Shown: in pieces, positions 19,864-30,202 of the stretch | Position numbering within the stretch: position 1 is the first letter of the stretch | Layout of the letters: each line of letters opens with the position of its first letter | From: an uncultured Bacteroidota bacterium | GTDB lineage: Bacteria > Bacteroidota > Bacteroidia > Flavobacteriales > Flavobacteriaceae | Direction of reading: 5' to 3' | Assembly: GCA_902604715.1 (NCBI GenBank) | Contig: CACLAD010000001.1 | Span: forward strand, 62,001 to 126,000 | Length of the DNA: 64,000 nucleotides | Notes under the pieces: model-generated | The model's database searches: none | Told to the model about the DNA's origin: nothing | What the model saw: the letters and a program-made list of their open reading frames with translations, nothing else | Position numbers and translations under genes: made by a program

Positions 19864-20515
19864 CATTATTTTAACATTAACATTTAACAGTTTTTCAGCT
19901 AGCACAAATGATACAATCGAAAAGTTTGGTATTCGAGCTGGAATTGATATTCAGAAAATTATTAAATCTGCTACTGATAATGATTATACTGGATTATCAA
20001 TAAGTGGCGACATAAGATTAAAGGAATCACTATATATTTTTTCAGAATTAGGGAATGAGGAAAAAATAATCAGTAATTATTATTTAAATTCAATAGTAAA
20101 GGGCACCTATTTAAAATGTGGTGTTAATTTTAAATTAAATAATGATATTAGAACTCAAAATATTGTTTACTCTGGTTTTAATTTAGGATTTAGTCAATTT
20201 GATCAAAGGTTAAATAGCTATACAATTTACAATACCAGTAGCATCTATTGGGGAGAATCAATCATTACAGAAGCAGTAAATCTAACCGATTTAAAAGCTT
20301 TTTGGCTTGAGCTAGTATTTGGACTTAAGACTGAGATATTAAATAATCTTTTTCTTGGTTTTGAATTACAACTTAAGAACATCTTAAAACAAAATAATAA
20401 ACAAGGTATTACAAATTTGTATGTTCCTGGATTTAATAGAACATATGACAGCTCTAACTTAGGTGCTGGATTTAGCTACAGCATTTCTTATCTTATTCCT
20501 GTAGTAAAAAAATAA
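19829..20515 (+). CDS. DUF6048-family outer-membrane-like protein
   Basis: Exported protein of about 220 residues with alternating beta-strand character and a C-terminal strand rich in aromatic and hydrophobic residues (FSYSISYLIPVVKK), which suggests a small outer-membrane barrel. Segments such as KFGIRAGIDIQKIIKSAT and GLSISGDIRLKESLYIFSE fit family DUF6048, which follows DUF6452 in flavobacteria. Two starts are possible, 19829 and 19844. The second gives a tighter signal peptide (MSRFFTSIILTLTFNSFS) and a shorter overlap with the upstream gene. Function is unknown. It ends exactly one base before the convergent methyltransferase gene's stop. Confidence 0.75.
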   Translation: MKINPMSRFFTSIILTLTFNSFSASTNDTIEKFGIRAGIDIQKIIKSATDNDYTGLSISGDIRLKESLYIFSELGNEEKIISNYYLNSIVKGTYLKCGVNFKLNNDIRTQNIVYSGFNLGFSQFDQRLNSYTIYNTSSIYWGESIITEAVNLTDLKAFWLELVFGLKTEILNNLFLGFELQLKNILKQNNKQGITNLYVPGFNRTYDSSNLGAGFSYSISYLIPVVKK

Positions 20516-21670
20516 TCAGTTTTTATTTTTTTTTGTTCCAGGGTAAATAGCATAATTTAATAACCTTGATTCAAGATTAGAGTTATATAACTTAATTTTC
20601 TTATTAGACCTTAAACCTATTGATTTAATAGCTTCTAAATTTGCTGTTATTATCCAAACATCAGAATACAAGTAATTATTCTTTAGAGTATCTCCAATTT
20701 TTTTATACAATACATTAACATCTGTTGATATCCTCTTATCATATGGCGGATTAATTAATATATGCAACTTATCTTCATCTGTTTTTTTAGAGTTTAAAAA
20801 ATCTTTTTTTACAATTTCAATATCAATATCAATTTCAGAAACTTCAATATTTTTTTGAGCTTTTTTCACAATTGCATTTGAAATATCAAAACCGTATAAT
20901 TTATAATCAAAATCAATCTCTTTACTTCTTACAGATTCTTCAATTATTTCAAATAATTCATTATCCCAATCTTTCCATTTTTCAAATGCAAATGAAATCC
21001 TATTTAAGTTAGGGGCAATATTTTTTGCAATCATTGCAGCTTCTATAAGAAAAGTTCCTGTTCCGCACATTGGATCTAACAAGTCAGACTTTTTATCCCA
21101 TTTTGACATTAGAACTATTCCAGCAGCAAGAACTTCATTCAAGGGGGCAGCGGAATTATATTTTTTATAACCTCTTTTGTGAAGCGATTCACCAGAACTA
21201 TCCAAGGAAATAGTACAGGTGTTTCTATTAACATGTATTTCTATCCTAAGTTCAGGATTGAATGAGATTATGCTGGGTCTTTTCTTAAATTTATCTCTAA
21301 AACGATCGACAATAGCATCCTTTGCTTTTAATGATGTGAATTTTGAATTATTAAAAACATGTGAATGAAAAACAACAGAATTTATTAAAAATGATCCGGT
21401 TGGACCTATATAATCCTCCCATTTAAAATTATAAATATTATCATAATATTCATTTATATCTTTAAACCTAAATTCACATACAGGTTTAAGTATTTTTAAT
21501 GCAGTTCTTAAACTAAGGTTAGATTTATATAAAAAACCTTTATCACCATAAAAGCTTACATTTCTATTTCCTTTATTTATTTTTTGCGCACCTAAAGCAA
21601 GTAATTCCTCGGAAAGGATATCTTCAAAACCATAAAAAGTCTTAGCAATCATTTTAAAATTTTCACTCAT
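20516..21670 (-). CDS. THUMP-domain rRNA guanine-N2-methyltransferase, RlmL-like
   Basis: Class I RNA methyltransferase of about 384 residues. An N-terminal ferredoxin-like/THUMP region (about 5-155, beginning KMIAKTFYGFEDILSEEL) precedes the UPF0020 domain with the SAM-binding LLDPMCGTGTFLIEAAM and the catalytic NPPYDKRI. It matches the N-terminal half of E. coli RlmL, which makes m2G in 23S rRNA; the RlmK half is absent, as is usual in Bacteroidota. I chose the ATG at 21670 (MSENFKM) over the one at 21694, because relatives begin there and it removes a 20-base overlap with the upstream DUF4294 gene. Confidence 0.87.
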   Translation of the reverse strand: MSENFKMIAKTFYGFEDILSEELLALGAQKINKGNRNVSFYGDKGFLYKSNLSLRTALKILKPVCEFRFKDINEYYDNIYNFKWEDYIGPTGSFLINSVVFHSHVFNNSKFTSLKAKDAIVDRFRDKFKKRPSIISFNPELRIEIHVNRNTCTISLDSSGESLHKRGYKKYNSAAPLNEVLAAGIVLMSKWDKKSDLLDPMCGTGTFLIEAAMIAKNIAPNLNRISFAFEKWKDWDNELFEIIEESVRSKEIDFDYKLYGFDISNAIVKKAQKNIEVSEIDIDIEIVKKDFLNSKKTDEDKLHILINPPYDKRISTDVNVLYKKIGDTLKNNYLYSDVWIITANLEAIKSIGLRSNKKIKLYNSNLESRLLNYAIYPGTKKNKN

Positions 21671-21674
21671 ATTC

Positions 21675-22343
21675 TTATTTGTTTTTCTGCTCATCCCACA
21701 AACTTTTCAATTTAAATAAATCATGAGCTTTAGCTGGCTCCCTATATTCTATCAGATTATCTCTGACTGATCTTTGTACTATATCCTCTATGTAATAATC
21801 TTCAATATTAGTTTCTGGCAAAAACTCACTTTTTAAATTCATATTGAAAAACTTAGCAGTAGTATTATAAAAAAACGCCCTTAAACCATTTCTTAATTGC
21901 TTTACTAAATCAAAGGTTGATATCCCAGTTTGACGATGAATTAATTTTATTAAAATTCTACCCTCAGACTGAGTAAACTTACTTAGCTCTGGAGTTAATT
22001 CGTCCTCTAAAAATTTTTGGACCATTTTTGTATATCTCTTTTTTCCTCTCTTAGTTTTTATTAGATCCAATCTTTCATTAAGACTATTTAACCTATCTGA
22101 AGCCATTATGGAATAAGGATAAACCTTTAAAGTTTTTCTTTTTAGGATTATATATTTTCTAATTTGATCAGAATTATAAAATGGTCTTTTTGGTAATAAT
22201 AAAACCTCATTTAACCCGATTGAACCTTTAACTATTGTGTCACCTGAAATTCTTATATATTCAGATATTGAATCATTTTCAATCTGTTGAGTGTAAGTAT
22301 TTACAATTGTAAAAAAGACCAGTAAAAATAGGAATTGTTTCAA
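21675..22343 (-). CDS. DUF4294-family exported protein
   Basis: Protein of 222 residues with an N-terminal signal (about 1-18, ending VNTYTQQ). The conserved body (EVLLLPKRPFYNSDQIRKY, then ILIKLIHRQTGISTFDLVKQ and LRAFFYNTTAKFF) is typical of DUF4294, a Bacteroidota envelope family of unknown function. It is mostly helical and basic in the middle (residues 65-115). It sits upstream of the RlmL-like gene on the same strand and divergent from the M42 peptidase, sharing a 95-base AT-rich spacer. No catalytic residues are apparent. Confidence 0.8.
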   Translation of the reverse strand: MKQFLFLLVFFTIVNTYTQQIENDSISEYIRISGDTIVKGSIGLNEVLLLPKRPFYNSDQIRKYIILKRKTLKVYPYSIMASDRLNSLNERLDLIKTKRGKKRYTKMVQKFLEDELTPELSKFTQSEGRILIKLIHRQTGISTFDLVKQLRNGLRAFFYNTTAKFFNMNLKSEFLPETNIEDYYIEDIVQRSVRDNLIEYREPAKAHDLFKLKSLWDEQKNK

Positions 22344-22438
22344 TTAAAAATAATTATTTAATAATTGATAAAATTATATATAATAAATAAGGAAATCATT
22401 ATTATTTTTACATATATAATATTAAAAATCAAATCGAA

Positions 22439-23527
22439 ATGAGTAGCAAGAGCATATTAAACAAAAAGTCAATGCAATTTCTTGAAAAATATTTAAATAA
22501 TGCCTCTCCAACTGGGTATGAATGGGAAGGTCAGAAAATTTGGATGGACTATTTAAAACCATATGCAGATGAATTTATAACAGACACTTACGGTTCAGCT
22601 GTAGCTGTTATAAACCCAGATCACGAATATAAAGTTGTTATCGAAGGGCATTCAGATGAGATTTCTTGGTATGTTAATTATATTTCTGATAAAGGTCTAA
22701 TATCAGTTATAAGAAACGGAGGAAGCGATCACCAAATTGCTCCAAGCAAAATTGTTAATATACATACTGAAAAAGGAATAGTTAAAGGGGTTTTTGGATG
22801 GCCTGCGATACATACCAGATTAGCCACAAAAGAAGAACCTCCTAAATTAGAGAATATCTTTATTGATATTGGATGCAAAAACAAAAAGGATGTTGAAAAA
22901 CTTGGTGTTCATGTTGGATGTGTAATAACTTACCCTGATCCATTTCATATTTTAAATAAGGATAATTTTGTATGTCGTGCCCTCGATAATAGAATCGGAG
23001 GTTTTATGATTGCTGAGGTAGCCAGGCTGATTAAAGAAAATAAGAAAAAATTACCCTTTGGCTTATATGTCACTAACTCTGTTCAGGAGGAAGTTGGTCT
23101 AAGAGGAGCTGAAATGATAACACAGACAATAAAGCCAAATGTTGCAATTGTTACAGATGTTACGCATGACACTACAACTCCAATGATAAATCAAAAGAAA
23201 CAAGGCTATTGTGAGCTCAATAAAGGCCCAGTAGTAACATATGCTCCAGCAGTTCAACAAAAACTTAGAGATTTAATAATTAATACTGCAAAAAAGAATA
23301 AAATCCCTTTTCAAAGAGCTGCCTCTAGTCGTTATACAGGTACTGATACTGATGCTTTTGCCTACAGTAATGGTGGAGTTCCATCAGCATTGATATCTCT
23401 ACCACTTAGATATATGCATACAACTGTTGAAATGGTTCATAAAAATGATGTTGAAAATGTAATCAAATTGATTTATAATACAGTGCTTAACATTAAGTCT
23501 GGAGAAGACTTTAGCTACTTTAAATAA
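22439..23527 (+). CDS. M42-family metallo-aminopeptidase
   Basis: Cytoplasmic dinuclear metallo-aminopeptidase of 362 residues, in the M42 / FrvX / glutamyl-aminopeptidase family that forms large tetrahedral particles and trims peptides. Ligand and catalytic positions are in EGHSDEISWYV, CRALDNRIGGFM (bridging Asp), VQEEVGLRGAEM (Glu pair), AIVTDVTHDTT and RYMHTTVEMVHK. The second domain insert (about 65-175) of the family is present. Substrate preference cannot be deduced. It is followed 16 bases later by the Nudix gene and is probably co-transcribed with it. Confidence 0.9.
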   Translation: MSSKSILNKKSMQFLEKYLNNASPTGYEWEGQKIWMDYLKPYADEFITDTYGSAVAVINPDHEYKVVIEGHSDEISWYVNYISDKGLISVIRNGGSDHQIAPSKIVNIHTEKGIVKGVFGWPAIHTRLATKEEPPKLENIFIDIGCKNKKDVEKLGVHVGCVITYPDPFHILNKDNFVCRALDNRIGGFMIAEVARLIKENKKKLPFGLYVTNSVQEEVGLRGAEMITQTIKPNVAIVTDVTHDTTTPMINQKKQGYCELNKGPVVTYAPAVQQKLRDLIINTAKKNKIPFQRAASSRYTGTDTDAFAYSNGGVPSALISLPLRYMHTTVEMVHKNDVENVIKLIYNTVLNIKSGEDFSYFK

Positions 23528-23543
23528 ATATTTAAATTTCATA

Positions 23544-24104
23544 ATGAGAGAGGAATTATTAGAGATATATTCTTCTAGTGGGAAAAAAACTGGCAAAAAA
23601 GCAACCAAGTCATATATTCATAAAAAAGGCTTATTTCATGCAACAGTTCATGTGTGGATTTTCAGCGAAAAAGGAAATGTGCTAATTCAGAAAAGGTCAA
23701 CCAAAAAGAAATTAAACCCCGGTGTTTGGGATGTTTCAGTAGCAGGACATATTGGATACAAAGAAGATATTAAATCGGCCGCCATTAGAGAAACATTTGA
23801 AGAAACAGGCATACATATCAAAGAAAAGGATTTATTAAAACTCGGCATCTATACAAGTGAAAGCATTCATCGTAAGATAATTGACAGAGAGTTTCACCAC
23901 ACATATATTCTAAAAATTGATGAAGTCAAAATAAATCTAAATTATAAAAATGATGAAGTTGATGATTTAAAGTTAATTTCATTAATGGAAATGGATTTGC
24001 TGCTAAACCAAAATAATAGAGATATTTTCATAGGAAAAAATAAGAATTACTACAAAGATGTTTTTGAAGCAATTTTAAAAATAACTAGAGAGAATTATCA
24101 ATAA
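23544..24104 (+). CDS. Nudix hydrolase, isopentenyl-isomerase/YfcD-like
   Basis: Protein of 186 residues with a perfect Nudix box: G, five residues, E, seven residues, REtfEEtGI, in GHIGYKEDIKSAAIRETFEE at about residues 72-91. The upstream part (HATVHVWIFSEKGNVLIQKR, then NPGVWDVSVAGH) resembles the subgroup that includes isopentenyl-diphosphate isomerase-like and YfcD-like proteins. True isomerase needs additional cysteine and glutamate residues that I do not see clearly, so a nucleotide- or isoprenoid-pyrophosphate hydrolase is equally possible. Its last 20 bases overlap the convergent acs gene. Confidence 0.85.
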   Translation: MREELLEIYSSSGKKTGKKATKSYIHKKGLFHATVHVWIFSEKGNVLIQKRSTKKKLNPGVWDVSVAGHIGYKEDIKSAAIRETFEETGIHIKEKDLLKLGIYTSESIHRKIIDREFHHTYILKIDEVKINLNYKNDEVDDLKLISLMEMDLLLNQNNRDIFIGKNKNYYKDVFEAILKITRENYQ

Positions 24105-25986
24105 TTTCCTTGACAACATCCGGATTTAACAAGGTGCTAATATCCCCTAAGTTATTAAATTCCTTTGAAGCGATCTTTCTCAGAATCCTTCTCATAATTT
24201 TACCAGATCTGGTTTTCGGTAGCCCATTAGTTATTTGAATCTTATCTAATTTAGCAATAGGGCCAATTTTTTTAGAAATTAAAATATTAATTTCTTTTTT
24301 AATATCGTCTAGGTTTTCATGTTCTTGTTTTAGAGTAATAAAACCATATAAAGCATTTCCTTTAATTTCATGTGGAAAACCTACAATTGCAGACTCTGCA
24401 ACTAATTCGTGTTCATTAATCGCATCTTCTATTGGCGCAGTACCAAGATTATGGCCTGAAACAATGATTACATCATCAACTCTTCCAGTTATTCTAAAAT
24501 TACCATCCTCGTCTCTAAATGCGCCATCACCTGTAAAATATTTATTTTCAAAGGCAGAAAAATAAGTATTAATATATCTTTTATGATCTCCCCATATTGT
24601 TCTTGCTATAGATGGCCATGGATATTGAATACATAATTTACCTACAGTGTTAAATTCTTTCAATTCATCACCCTTTTCATCTAATAATATCGGTTGAATT
24701 CCTATAAACGGTTTTGTTGCAAAAGTTGGCTTATCTGGAATTACTTTTGGAATTGACGATATCAATATACCACCTGTTTCAGTTTGCCACCATGTATCTA
24801 CAATGGGGCAATTATTCCTTCCAACATATTTATTATACCATTGCCATGCCTCCACATTTATAGGTTCACCAACTGTGCCAAGAACCTTTAATGATGAAAG
24901 ATCACAGTTTTTAAGAAAGCTACTCCCTTGTTTTGCCAAAGCTCTAATTGCAGTTGGAGCTGTATAAAATTGATTTACTCCAAATTTTTCAACTATTTGC
25001 CAAAACCTACTGTAACTAGGAAAACTAGGAATACCTTCAAACATAATTGTTGTTGCTCCGTTTGATAATGGACCATACAATATGTAACTATGACCAGTAA
25101 TCCATCCTATGTCTGCAGTGCACCAATAAATATCTCCATCATCATATTGAAAAACATTTTTAAATGTAAATGATGTGTATACCATGTAGCCACCACATGT
25201 ATGAACCATCCCTTTGGGTTTTCCTGTAGACCCTGATGTGTATAAAATAAATAATGGGTCTTCTGCATCCATGATTTCAGCGTCACAGAAATTATCAGCA
25301 TCAATAATCAAATCATCTAATAAAAAATCTCTTTTACTGTTAATATTAACAGATTCATTAGTTCTTTTTACCAGTAAAACTTTTTGATCAGATTTACACA
25401 TTTCTAATGCGTCATCTACAATTTTTTTAAGATTTAAAATTTTTTCACCTCTAAATGAACCATCTGAAGTTATAATTATACTGCTCTTACAATCATCTAT
25501 CCTTGTGGCTAAGGCATCAGATGAAAAACCAGCAAAAACAACTGAATGAATTGCACCAATTCTAGCACAGGCAAGAACAGAAAATGCCAATTCAGGAATC
25601 ATTGGCAAATAAATACAAACCCTATCCCCTTTTTTAACACCTAATGACTTCAAAACATTAGCCATTTTACAGACCTCTGCTAATAATTCTGAATAGGAGT
25701 ATGATTTATATTCTTCATTAGGGTTGTTTGGCTCAAAAATTATTGCAGTTTTATCGGGATGATTTTTTACGTGTCTATCAAGGCAATTAATTGTAATATT
25801 CAATTTGGCATCTTTAAACCATGAAACTTTAGCTTTTCTAAAATCCCAATCCAAAACTTTTGACCATTTTGCTTCCCATAAAAAGTTATTTGAAGCTAGT
25901 TCAGACCAAAAAACCTCTGGTTCATTAACAGACTCTTTATATAATTGAGAATATTTCTCTGGGCTGTCTATGTTATATCTACTCAT
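24085..25986 (-). CDS. acs: Acetyl-CoA synthetase
   Basis: AMP-forming ligase of 633 residues that activates acetate (or propionate) to acyl-CoA. Seen in order: an N-terminal ACS domain beginning YSQLYKESVNEPEVFW, the P-loop LYTSGSTGKPKGMVHT (about 250-265), VDTWWQTETGG (adenine and acetyl pocket tryptophan), the hinge region ITGRVDDVI, and the C-terminal KTRSGKIMRRILRKIA, whose lysine is the usual acetylation switch. It is the last gene of a minus-strand run with two symporters, overlapping the upstream acetate-type symporter by eight bases. This strongly suggests uptake and activation of short carboxylates as one unit. Confidence 0.96.
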   Translation of the reverse strand: MSRYNIDSPEKYSQLYKESVNEPEVFWSELASNNFLWEAKWSKVLDWDFRKAKVSWFKDAKLNITINCLDRHVKNHPDKTAIIFEPNNPNEEYKSYSYSELLAEVCKMANVLKSLGVKKGDRVCIYLPMIPELAFSVLACARIGAIHSVVFAGFSSDALATRIDDCKSSIIITSDGSFRGEKILNLKKIVDDALEMCKSDQKVLLVKRTNESVNINSKRDFLLDDLIIDADNFCDAEIMDAEDPLFILYTSGSTGKPKGMVHTCGGYMVYTSFTFKNVFQYDDGDIYWCTADIGWITGHSYILYGPLSNGATTIMFEGIPSFPSYSRFWQIVEKFGVNQFYTAPTAIRALAKQGSSFLKNCDLSSLKVLGTVGEPINVEAWQWYNKYVGRNNCPIVDTWWQTETGGILISSIPKVIPDKPTFATKPFIGIQPILLDEKGDELKEFNTVGKLCIQYPWPSIARTIWGDHKRYINTYFSAFENKYFTGDGAFRDEDGNFRITGRVDDVIIVSGHNLGTAPIEDAINEHELVAESAIVGFPHEIKGNALYGFITLKQEHENLDDIKKEINILISKKIGPIAKLDKIQITNGLPKTRSGKIMRRILRKIASKEFNNLGDISTLLNPDVVKEIIDNSL

Positions 25987-27652
25987 TTTCAGGAATTCTT
26001 ATGTTATCTACTATATCTTTTATTTTTTTTGGGGTTGGTGAAGTAAACTTCATCACAGCAAAAGAAACTATAAAATTCAATATCATGGCAACACTTCCGA
26101 ATCCCTCAGGTGAAATTCCAAACCAATAATCTTCAGACAAACCACCTCCAAAGAAGTCAAATTTAAACTTTAGCATGTAAAACAACATCAACCCAATTCC
26201 TGCGAGCATTCCGCAAATTGCTCCCTCCTTATTCATTTTTTTATAAAAAATTCCCATTACAATTGCAGGAAAAAAAGATGCAGCAGCTAAACCAAAAGCT
26301 AAAGCAACAACAGCGGCAACAAAACCAGGTGGGTTAATTCCAAAGTATCCTGCTATACAAACTGCAAAAAAAGCAGAAATTCTTGCAGCTACCAATTCGC
26401 CTTTTTCACTTATTTCTGGATAATATACTCTTTTAATAAGATCATGAGAAACAGATGCAGAAATAACAAGTAAAAGACCGGCAGCTGTAGACAAAGCGGC
26501 AGCTAATCCACCAGCAGCAACAAGGGCAACAACCCAATTGGGTAAATTAGCTATTTCTGGATTGGCCAAAACCATGATATCTCTGTCAACATATAATTCA
26601 TTTGAATCATCATTAGTGTAATCAATCATACCATCATTATCTAAATCATCAAATATTATTAATCCTGTGTTTTCCCATTTTTTAAACCATTGAGGTATGT
26701 CTTTATAAGATTTTGTAGAAATTGTTTCAAGTAAATTTGTTCTTGCAAAAGCAGCTACTGCTGGAGCTGTAGTGTATAGTATTGCTATCAATAGCAGTGC
26801 TATACCTGCAGATTTTCTAGCATCTGCCACTTTTTTTACGGTAAAAAACCTTACAATAACATGTGGTAAACCAGCTGTGCCAACCATTAAAGCTAATGTG
26901 ATTGCAAAAATATCTATCAAAGGTTTTGTGTTATCAGTATATTCGTTAAAACCTAATTCAACATTTAGATTATCCAGTTTATCTAGAAGATAAGTTGACG
27001 ATCCATCTGATATTTCACTTCCGAAACCTAGTTGAGGTATTGGATTTCCTGTCATTTGTATAGAAATAAAAATTGCTGGTACCATAAAAGCAAATATCAA
27101 AACACAATACTGAGCAACCTGAGTATATGTTATTCCCTTCATTCCTCCTAAAACAGCATAAAAAAGAACGATTAACATGCCTATAATTACACCTGTGTTT
27201 ATGTCGACCTCTAAAAATCTTGAAAAAACAATTCCAACTCCCCTCATTTGACCAGCCACATAAGTAAATGAAACTAATAAAGCACAGAATACGGCAACTA
27301 ACCTAGCATTATTTGAATAGTACCTATCGCCTATAAATTCTGGTACTGTAAATTTTCCAAACTTTCTTAAATATGGAGCCAACAACAAGGCTAAAAGAAC
27401 ATACCCACCTGTCCAACCCATCAGATAAACAGCACCGTCATAACCAGCAAAGGAAATAATACCAGCCATTGAAATAAATGAAGCAGCACTCATCCAATCA
27501 GCAGCAGTAGCCATACCATTTGCCCAAGCACCTACCCCACCTCCAGCAACATAGAATTCCTTAGTTGATTGAACTCTTGACCAAATTGCGATGGCGATAT
27601 AAATAGAAAAAGTAATTCCTACTAAAACATATGTCCAAGATTGAATACTCAT
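25979..27652 (-). CDS. Sodium:solute symporter, VC_2705-type large subunit
   Basis: Inner-membrane symporter of 557 residues (SSS family) with about 13 transmembrane segments. The opening KEFYVAGGGVGAWANGMATA, followed by DWMSAASFISMAG, and TYVAGQMRGVGIVFSRF place it in the VC_2705 subfamily related to acetate permease ActP. This subfamily characteristically has a small DUF4212 partner, which precedes it here with a four-base overlap. A hydrophilic loop near residues 325-365 carries an EF-hand-like DLDNDGMIDY. The downstream acs overlaps by eight bases, so acetate or a similar acid is the likely substrate (inference from context). Confidence 0.92.
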   Translation of the reverse strand: MSIQSWTYVLVGITFSIYIAIAIWSRVQSTKEFYVAGGGVGAWANGMATAADWMSAASFISMAGIISFAGYDGAVYLMGWTGGYVLLALLLAPYLRKFGKFTVPEFIGDRYYSNNARLVAVFCALLVSFTYVAGQMRGVGIVFSRFLEVDINTGVIIGMLIVLFYAVLGGMKGITYTQVAQYCVLIFAFMVPAIFISIQMTGNPIPQLGFGSEISDGSSTYLLDKLDNLNVELGFNEYTDNTKPLIDIFAITLALMVGTAGLPHVIVRFFTVKKVADARKSAGIALLLIAILYTTAPAVAAFARTNLLETISTKSYKDIPQWFKKWENTGLIIFDDLDNDGMIDYTNDDSNELYVDRDIMVLANPEIANLPNWVVALVAAGGLAAALSTAAGLLLVISASVSHDLIKRVYYPEISEKGELVAARISAFFAVCIAGYFGINPPGFVAAVVALAFGLAAASFFPAIVMGIFYKKMNKEGAICGMLAGIGLMLFYMLKFKFDFFGGGLSEDYWFGISPEGFGSVAMILNFIVSFAVMKFTSPTPKKIKDIVDNIRIPENE

Positions 27653-27906
27653 TTTTTAAATCCAAATTTCTTATCAAGATTATTCATTAATATAACATAT
27701 GTAAAAATCAAAATAACAAAAACATATATAGACCCTTGCTGAGCAAACCAAAATCCTAATTTAAAACCAGCAATCGAAAACTGATTTAAAAAATCTTTTA
27801 AAATAATACCAAATAAAAATGAAAACGTAAACCAGATTGAAAGGAGAGTTGAGACATATTTGATGTTTGTTCTCCAATAATTATTATATCTATCTTTTGA
27901 TTTCAT
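27649..27906 (-). CDS. DUF4212 symporter small subunit
   Basis: Membrane protein of 85 residues with two transmembrane helices (about 16-36 and 55-75). The N-terminal YWRTNIKYVSTLLSIWFTFS is the hallmark of DUF4212, the putative small subunit that accompanies VC_2705-type sodium:solute symporters. FGIILKDFLNQF and GFKLGFWFAQQGSIY are also family-typical. It overlaps the large subunit by four bases downstream and the AGCS transporter by 17 bases upstream, so all three are translated from one message. It probably assembles with or stabilises the large subunit. Confidence 0.9.
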   Translation of the reverse strand: MKSKDRYNNYWRTNIKYVSTLLSIWFTFSFLFGIILKDFLNQFSIAGFKLGFWFAQQGSIYVFVILIFTYVILMNNLDKKFGFKK

Positions 27907-29248
27907 ATTTTTTTAGTTCATTTAAAACTTTAGGTGCCAAAATCAATGTTGCAATCATTGTCGGGATAGCCATTAATGCAAAAAACGTATCGATTAAATT
28001 AATCATCATTGACAACGACGTAGTAGCTCCAAGCATAATACTTATAATATAAATGTAGTTATATTTTTTTTTGTTGTTATCCCCAGCAATAAAAGAAAGA
28101 CATTTAGTTCCATAATAAGAATATGAAAATAGAGATGAAATACTAAACACAAAAACACAAGCAAGTAAAATGTAATTTCCAATACCAGAAAAAGATGATT
28201 CAAAAGCTGCAGCTGTTAATGAAACTCCATCAGCCTGTGTTTTCCAAGCTCCTGTTACAAGAATAGCTAATGCTGTCATAGTACAGACCATCAGTGTGTC
28301 AATAAATGGGCCTAACATAGCAACAAAACCCTCTTTAATAGGGTTATTTGTTTTTGCAGCGCCATGTGCCATTGGAGCCATCCCTATGCCGGCTTCATTT
28401 GAAAAGGCACCCCTTCTTATTCCAAGTATTATCAAAGCACCTAAAACTCCACCTAGAGCTGAATTACCTGAGTAATAATCTGCATTAAATGCATCGTAAA
28501 AAATCAAATATAAATATTCAGGAACATTATTGTAATTAACTATTAAAATAGCAAGGATTGATATTATATAAACACCTACCATAAAAGGTATTAGTCTAGC
28601 GGATACACGACTAATTCTTTTTAAACCTCCTAGTATAACAATTGATGTTAAGATTATTAATATTAATCCAATTATTGTGTTTGAAAATAGACTTACTTCA
28701 AAACCATTTGGCTTCAAAATAATATCATTTATTGCCTGAGTTAGCTGATTAACATTAAAAACTGGTAATGCTCCAACCATTCCACAAAAACTAAAAAACA
28801 TTGCCATAGGAAACCATTTTTTTCCTAACCCGTTTACAATAAAATACATCGGACCACCCTGTTTTTTTCCAGCAGAATCGAGCCCACGATACATAACAGC
28901 TAATGCAGAGGTGAAAAATTTTGTTGACATTCCAATTATTCCACTCACCCACATCCAAAATATTGCACCAGGGCCACCGATTGAGATTGCTACAGCAACA
29001 CCAGCAATATTACCCATTCCAACAGTTGCTGAAAGTGCAGTTGTTAGAGCTTGAAAGTGACTAATCTCACCGTCAGATTTTTTATCATTAAACTTACCTC
29101 TAACAATATCTATTGCATGAAAAAAATATTTAAAAGGAAGAAACTTGGAAACAAACAAAAGATATAAACCCCCTCCGATTAAAATAAAAAGAAGTGGGTA
29201 ACTCCAAACAAAAGAAGATATATCTGAAATAATTTTATCAAACTTCAA
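27890..29248 (-). CDS. Alanine/glycine:cation symporter (AGCS family)
   Basis: Inner-membrane sodium- or proton-coupled amino-acid carrier of 452 residues with about 11 transmembrane helices. The AGCS signature is clear: [39 protein letters not shown] and [20 protein letters not shown]. The family transports alanine and glycine. It sits between purC (11-base overlap) and the DUF4212 gene (17-base overlap), part of a tightly packed minus-strand run that ends in acs. The exact substrate and coupling ion are not readable from the sequence. Confidence 0.93.
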   Translation of the reverse strand: MKFDKIISDISSFVWSYPLLFILIGGGLYLLFVSKFLPFKYFFHAIDIVRGKFNDKKSDGEISHFQALTTALSATVGMGNIAGVAVAISIGGPGAIFWMWVSGIIGMSTKFFTSALAVMYRGLDSAGKKQGGPMYFIVNGLGKKWFPMAMFFSFCGMVGALPVFNVNQLTQAINDIILKPNGFEVSLFSNTIIGLILIILTSIVILGGLKRISRVSARLIPFMVGVYIISILAILIVNYNNVPEYLYLIFYDAFNADYYSGNSALGGVLGALIILGIRRGAFSNEAGIGMAPMAHGAAKTNNPIKEGFVAMLGPFIDTLMVCTMTALAILVTGAWKTQADGVSLTAAAFESSFSGIGNYILLACVFVFSISSLFSYSYYGTKCLSFIAGDNNKKKYNYIYIISIMLGATTSLSMMINLIDTFFALMAIPTMIATLILAPKVLNELKKYEIKR

Positions 29249-30200
29249 AATATTCTTTTAAGTAGTTTTCAGTGTTTGTAAATATTCTGTTTTTGATATT
29301 ATTTAAATCAGATTTGACAAATATTTCAGACGTTATATTTTCATATAACTCAATATATCTATCGGAAACCGATTTCACATATTCGTCTGACATATTAGGG
29401 ACATTTTGACCTTCAAGACCCTGAAAATTATTAGAAATCAACCATTGTCTTAGAAATTCTTTAGATAATTGTTTTTGTGGTTCATTTTTCATTTGTATTT
29501 CAGAGTATCCGTTGGAGTAAAAATATCTTGATGAATCTGGAGTATGTATTTCATCAATTAGAACAATTTTACCGTCTTTAGTCTTTCCAAATTCATATTT
29601 AGTATCAACCAAAATTAGACCTCTCTCATTTGCTAATTCTGACCCTTTTTTAAAAAGTGATCTTGTGTATTTTTCAAGAATTTCATAATCATCTAAACTA
29701 ACAATACCTCTTTTGATTATTTCCTGTTTACTAATATCTTCATCATGCTTACCAAACTCAGCTTTAGTTGCAGGAGTAATTATAGGCTCTGGAAATTTAT
29801 CATTTTCTTTCATTCCATCCGGCATTTTAACCCCACAAAGAGTCCTTTCACCTTTTTTATATTCTCTGGCAGCATGACCTGACAAATAACCTCTAATTAC
29901 CATCTCAACTTTGAAAGGATCACACAAATGACCTACTGAGACATTAGGGTCAGGACTATTAATCAACCAATTAGGAACTAATTCTCTGGTTTCATTCATC
30001 ATTTTAATAGCAATTTGATTTAGGATTTGCCCCTTGAATGGTATGCCCCTTGGCATAACTACGTCAAATGCAGAAATCCTATCCGAAGCAACCATAACAA
30101 CAATATTTTCTTTTAAGTAGTAAACATCTCTCACTTTACCCTTATAAACTTTCTCCTGAAATGTAAAATTAAAATCCGAGCTGGTTAATGTTTCTGACAT
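29238..30200 (-). CDS. purC: SAICAR synthetase
   Basis: Purine biosynthesis enzyme that joins aspartate to CAIR using ATP. It has 320 residues, the longer form common in Bacteroidota and eukaryote-like sequences. Landmarks are [12 protein letters not shown] (nucleotide-binding), [36 protein letters not shown] and the C-terminal [19 protein letters not shown], where the acid residues bind magnesium and substrate. It follows phoH after two bases and overlaps the symporter downstream. A phoH-purC pair is frequent in flavobacteria. Confidence 0.96.
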   Translation of the reverse strand: MSETLTSSDFNFTFQEKVYKGKVRDVYYLKENIVVMVASDRISAFDVVMPRGIPFKGQILNQIAIKMMNETRELVPNWLINSPDPNVSVGHLCDPFKVEMVIRGYLSGHAAREYKKGERTLCGVKMPDGMKENDKFPEPIITPATKAEFGKHDEDISKQEIIKRGIVSLDDYEILEKYTRSLFKKGSELANERGLILVDTKYEFGKTKDGKIVLIDEIHTPDSSRYFYSNGYSEIQMKNEPQKQLSKEFLRQWLISNNFQGLEGQNVPNMSDEYVKSVSDRYIELYENITSEIFVKSDLNNIKNRIFTNTENYLKEYFEV

Positions 30201-30202
30201 TT

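Noticed and set aside
22344-22438. AT-rich palindromes such as AAATAATTATTT between the DUF4294 and M42 genes
   Set aside because: Short self-complementary A/T strings are expected by chance at this base composition.
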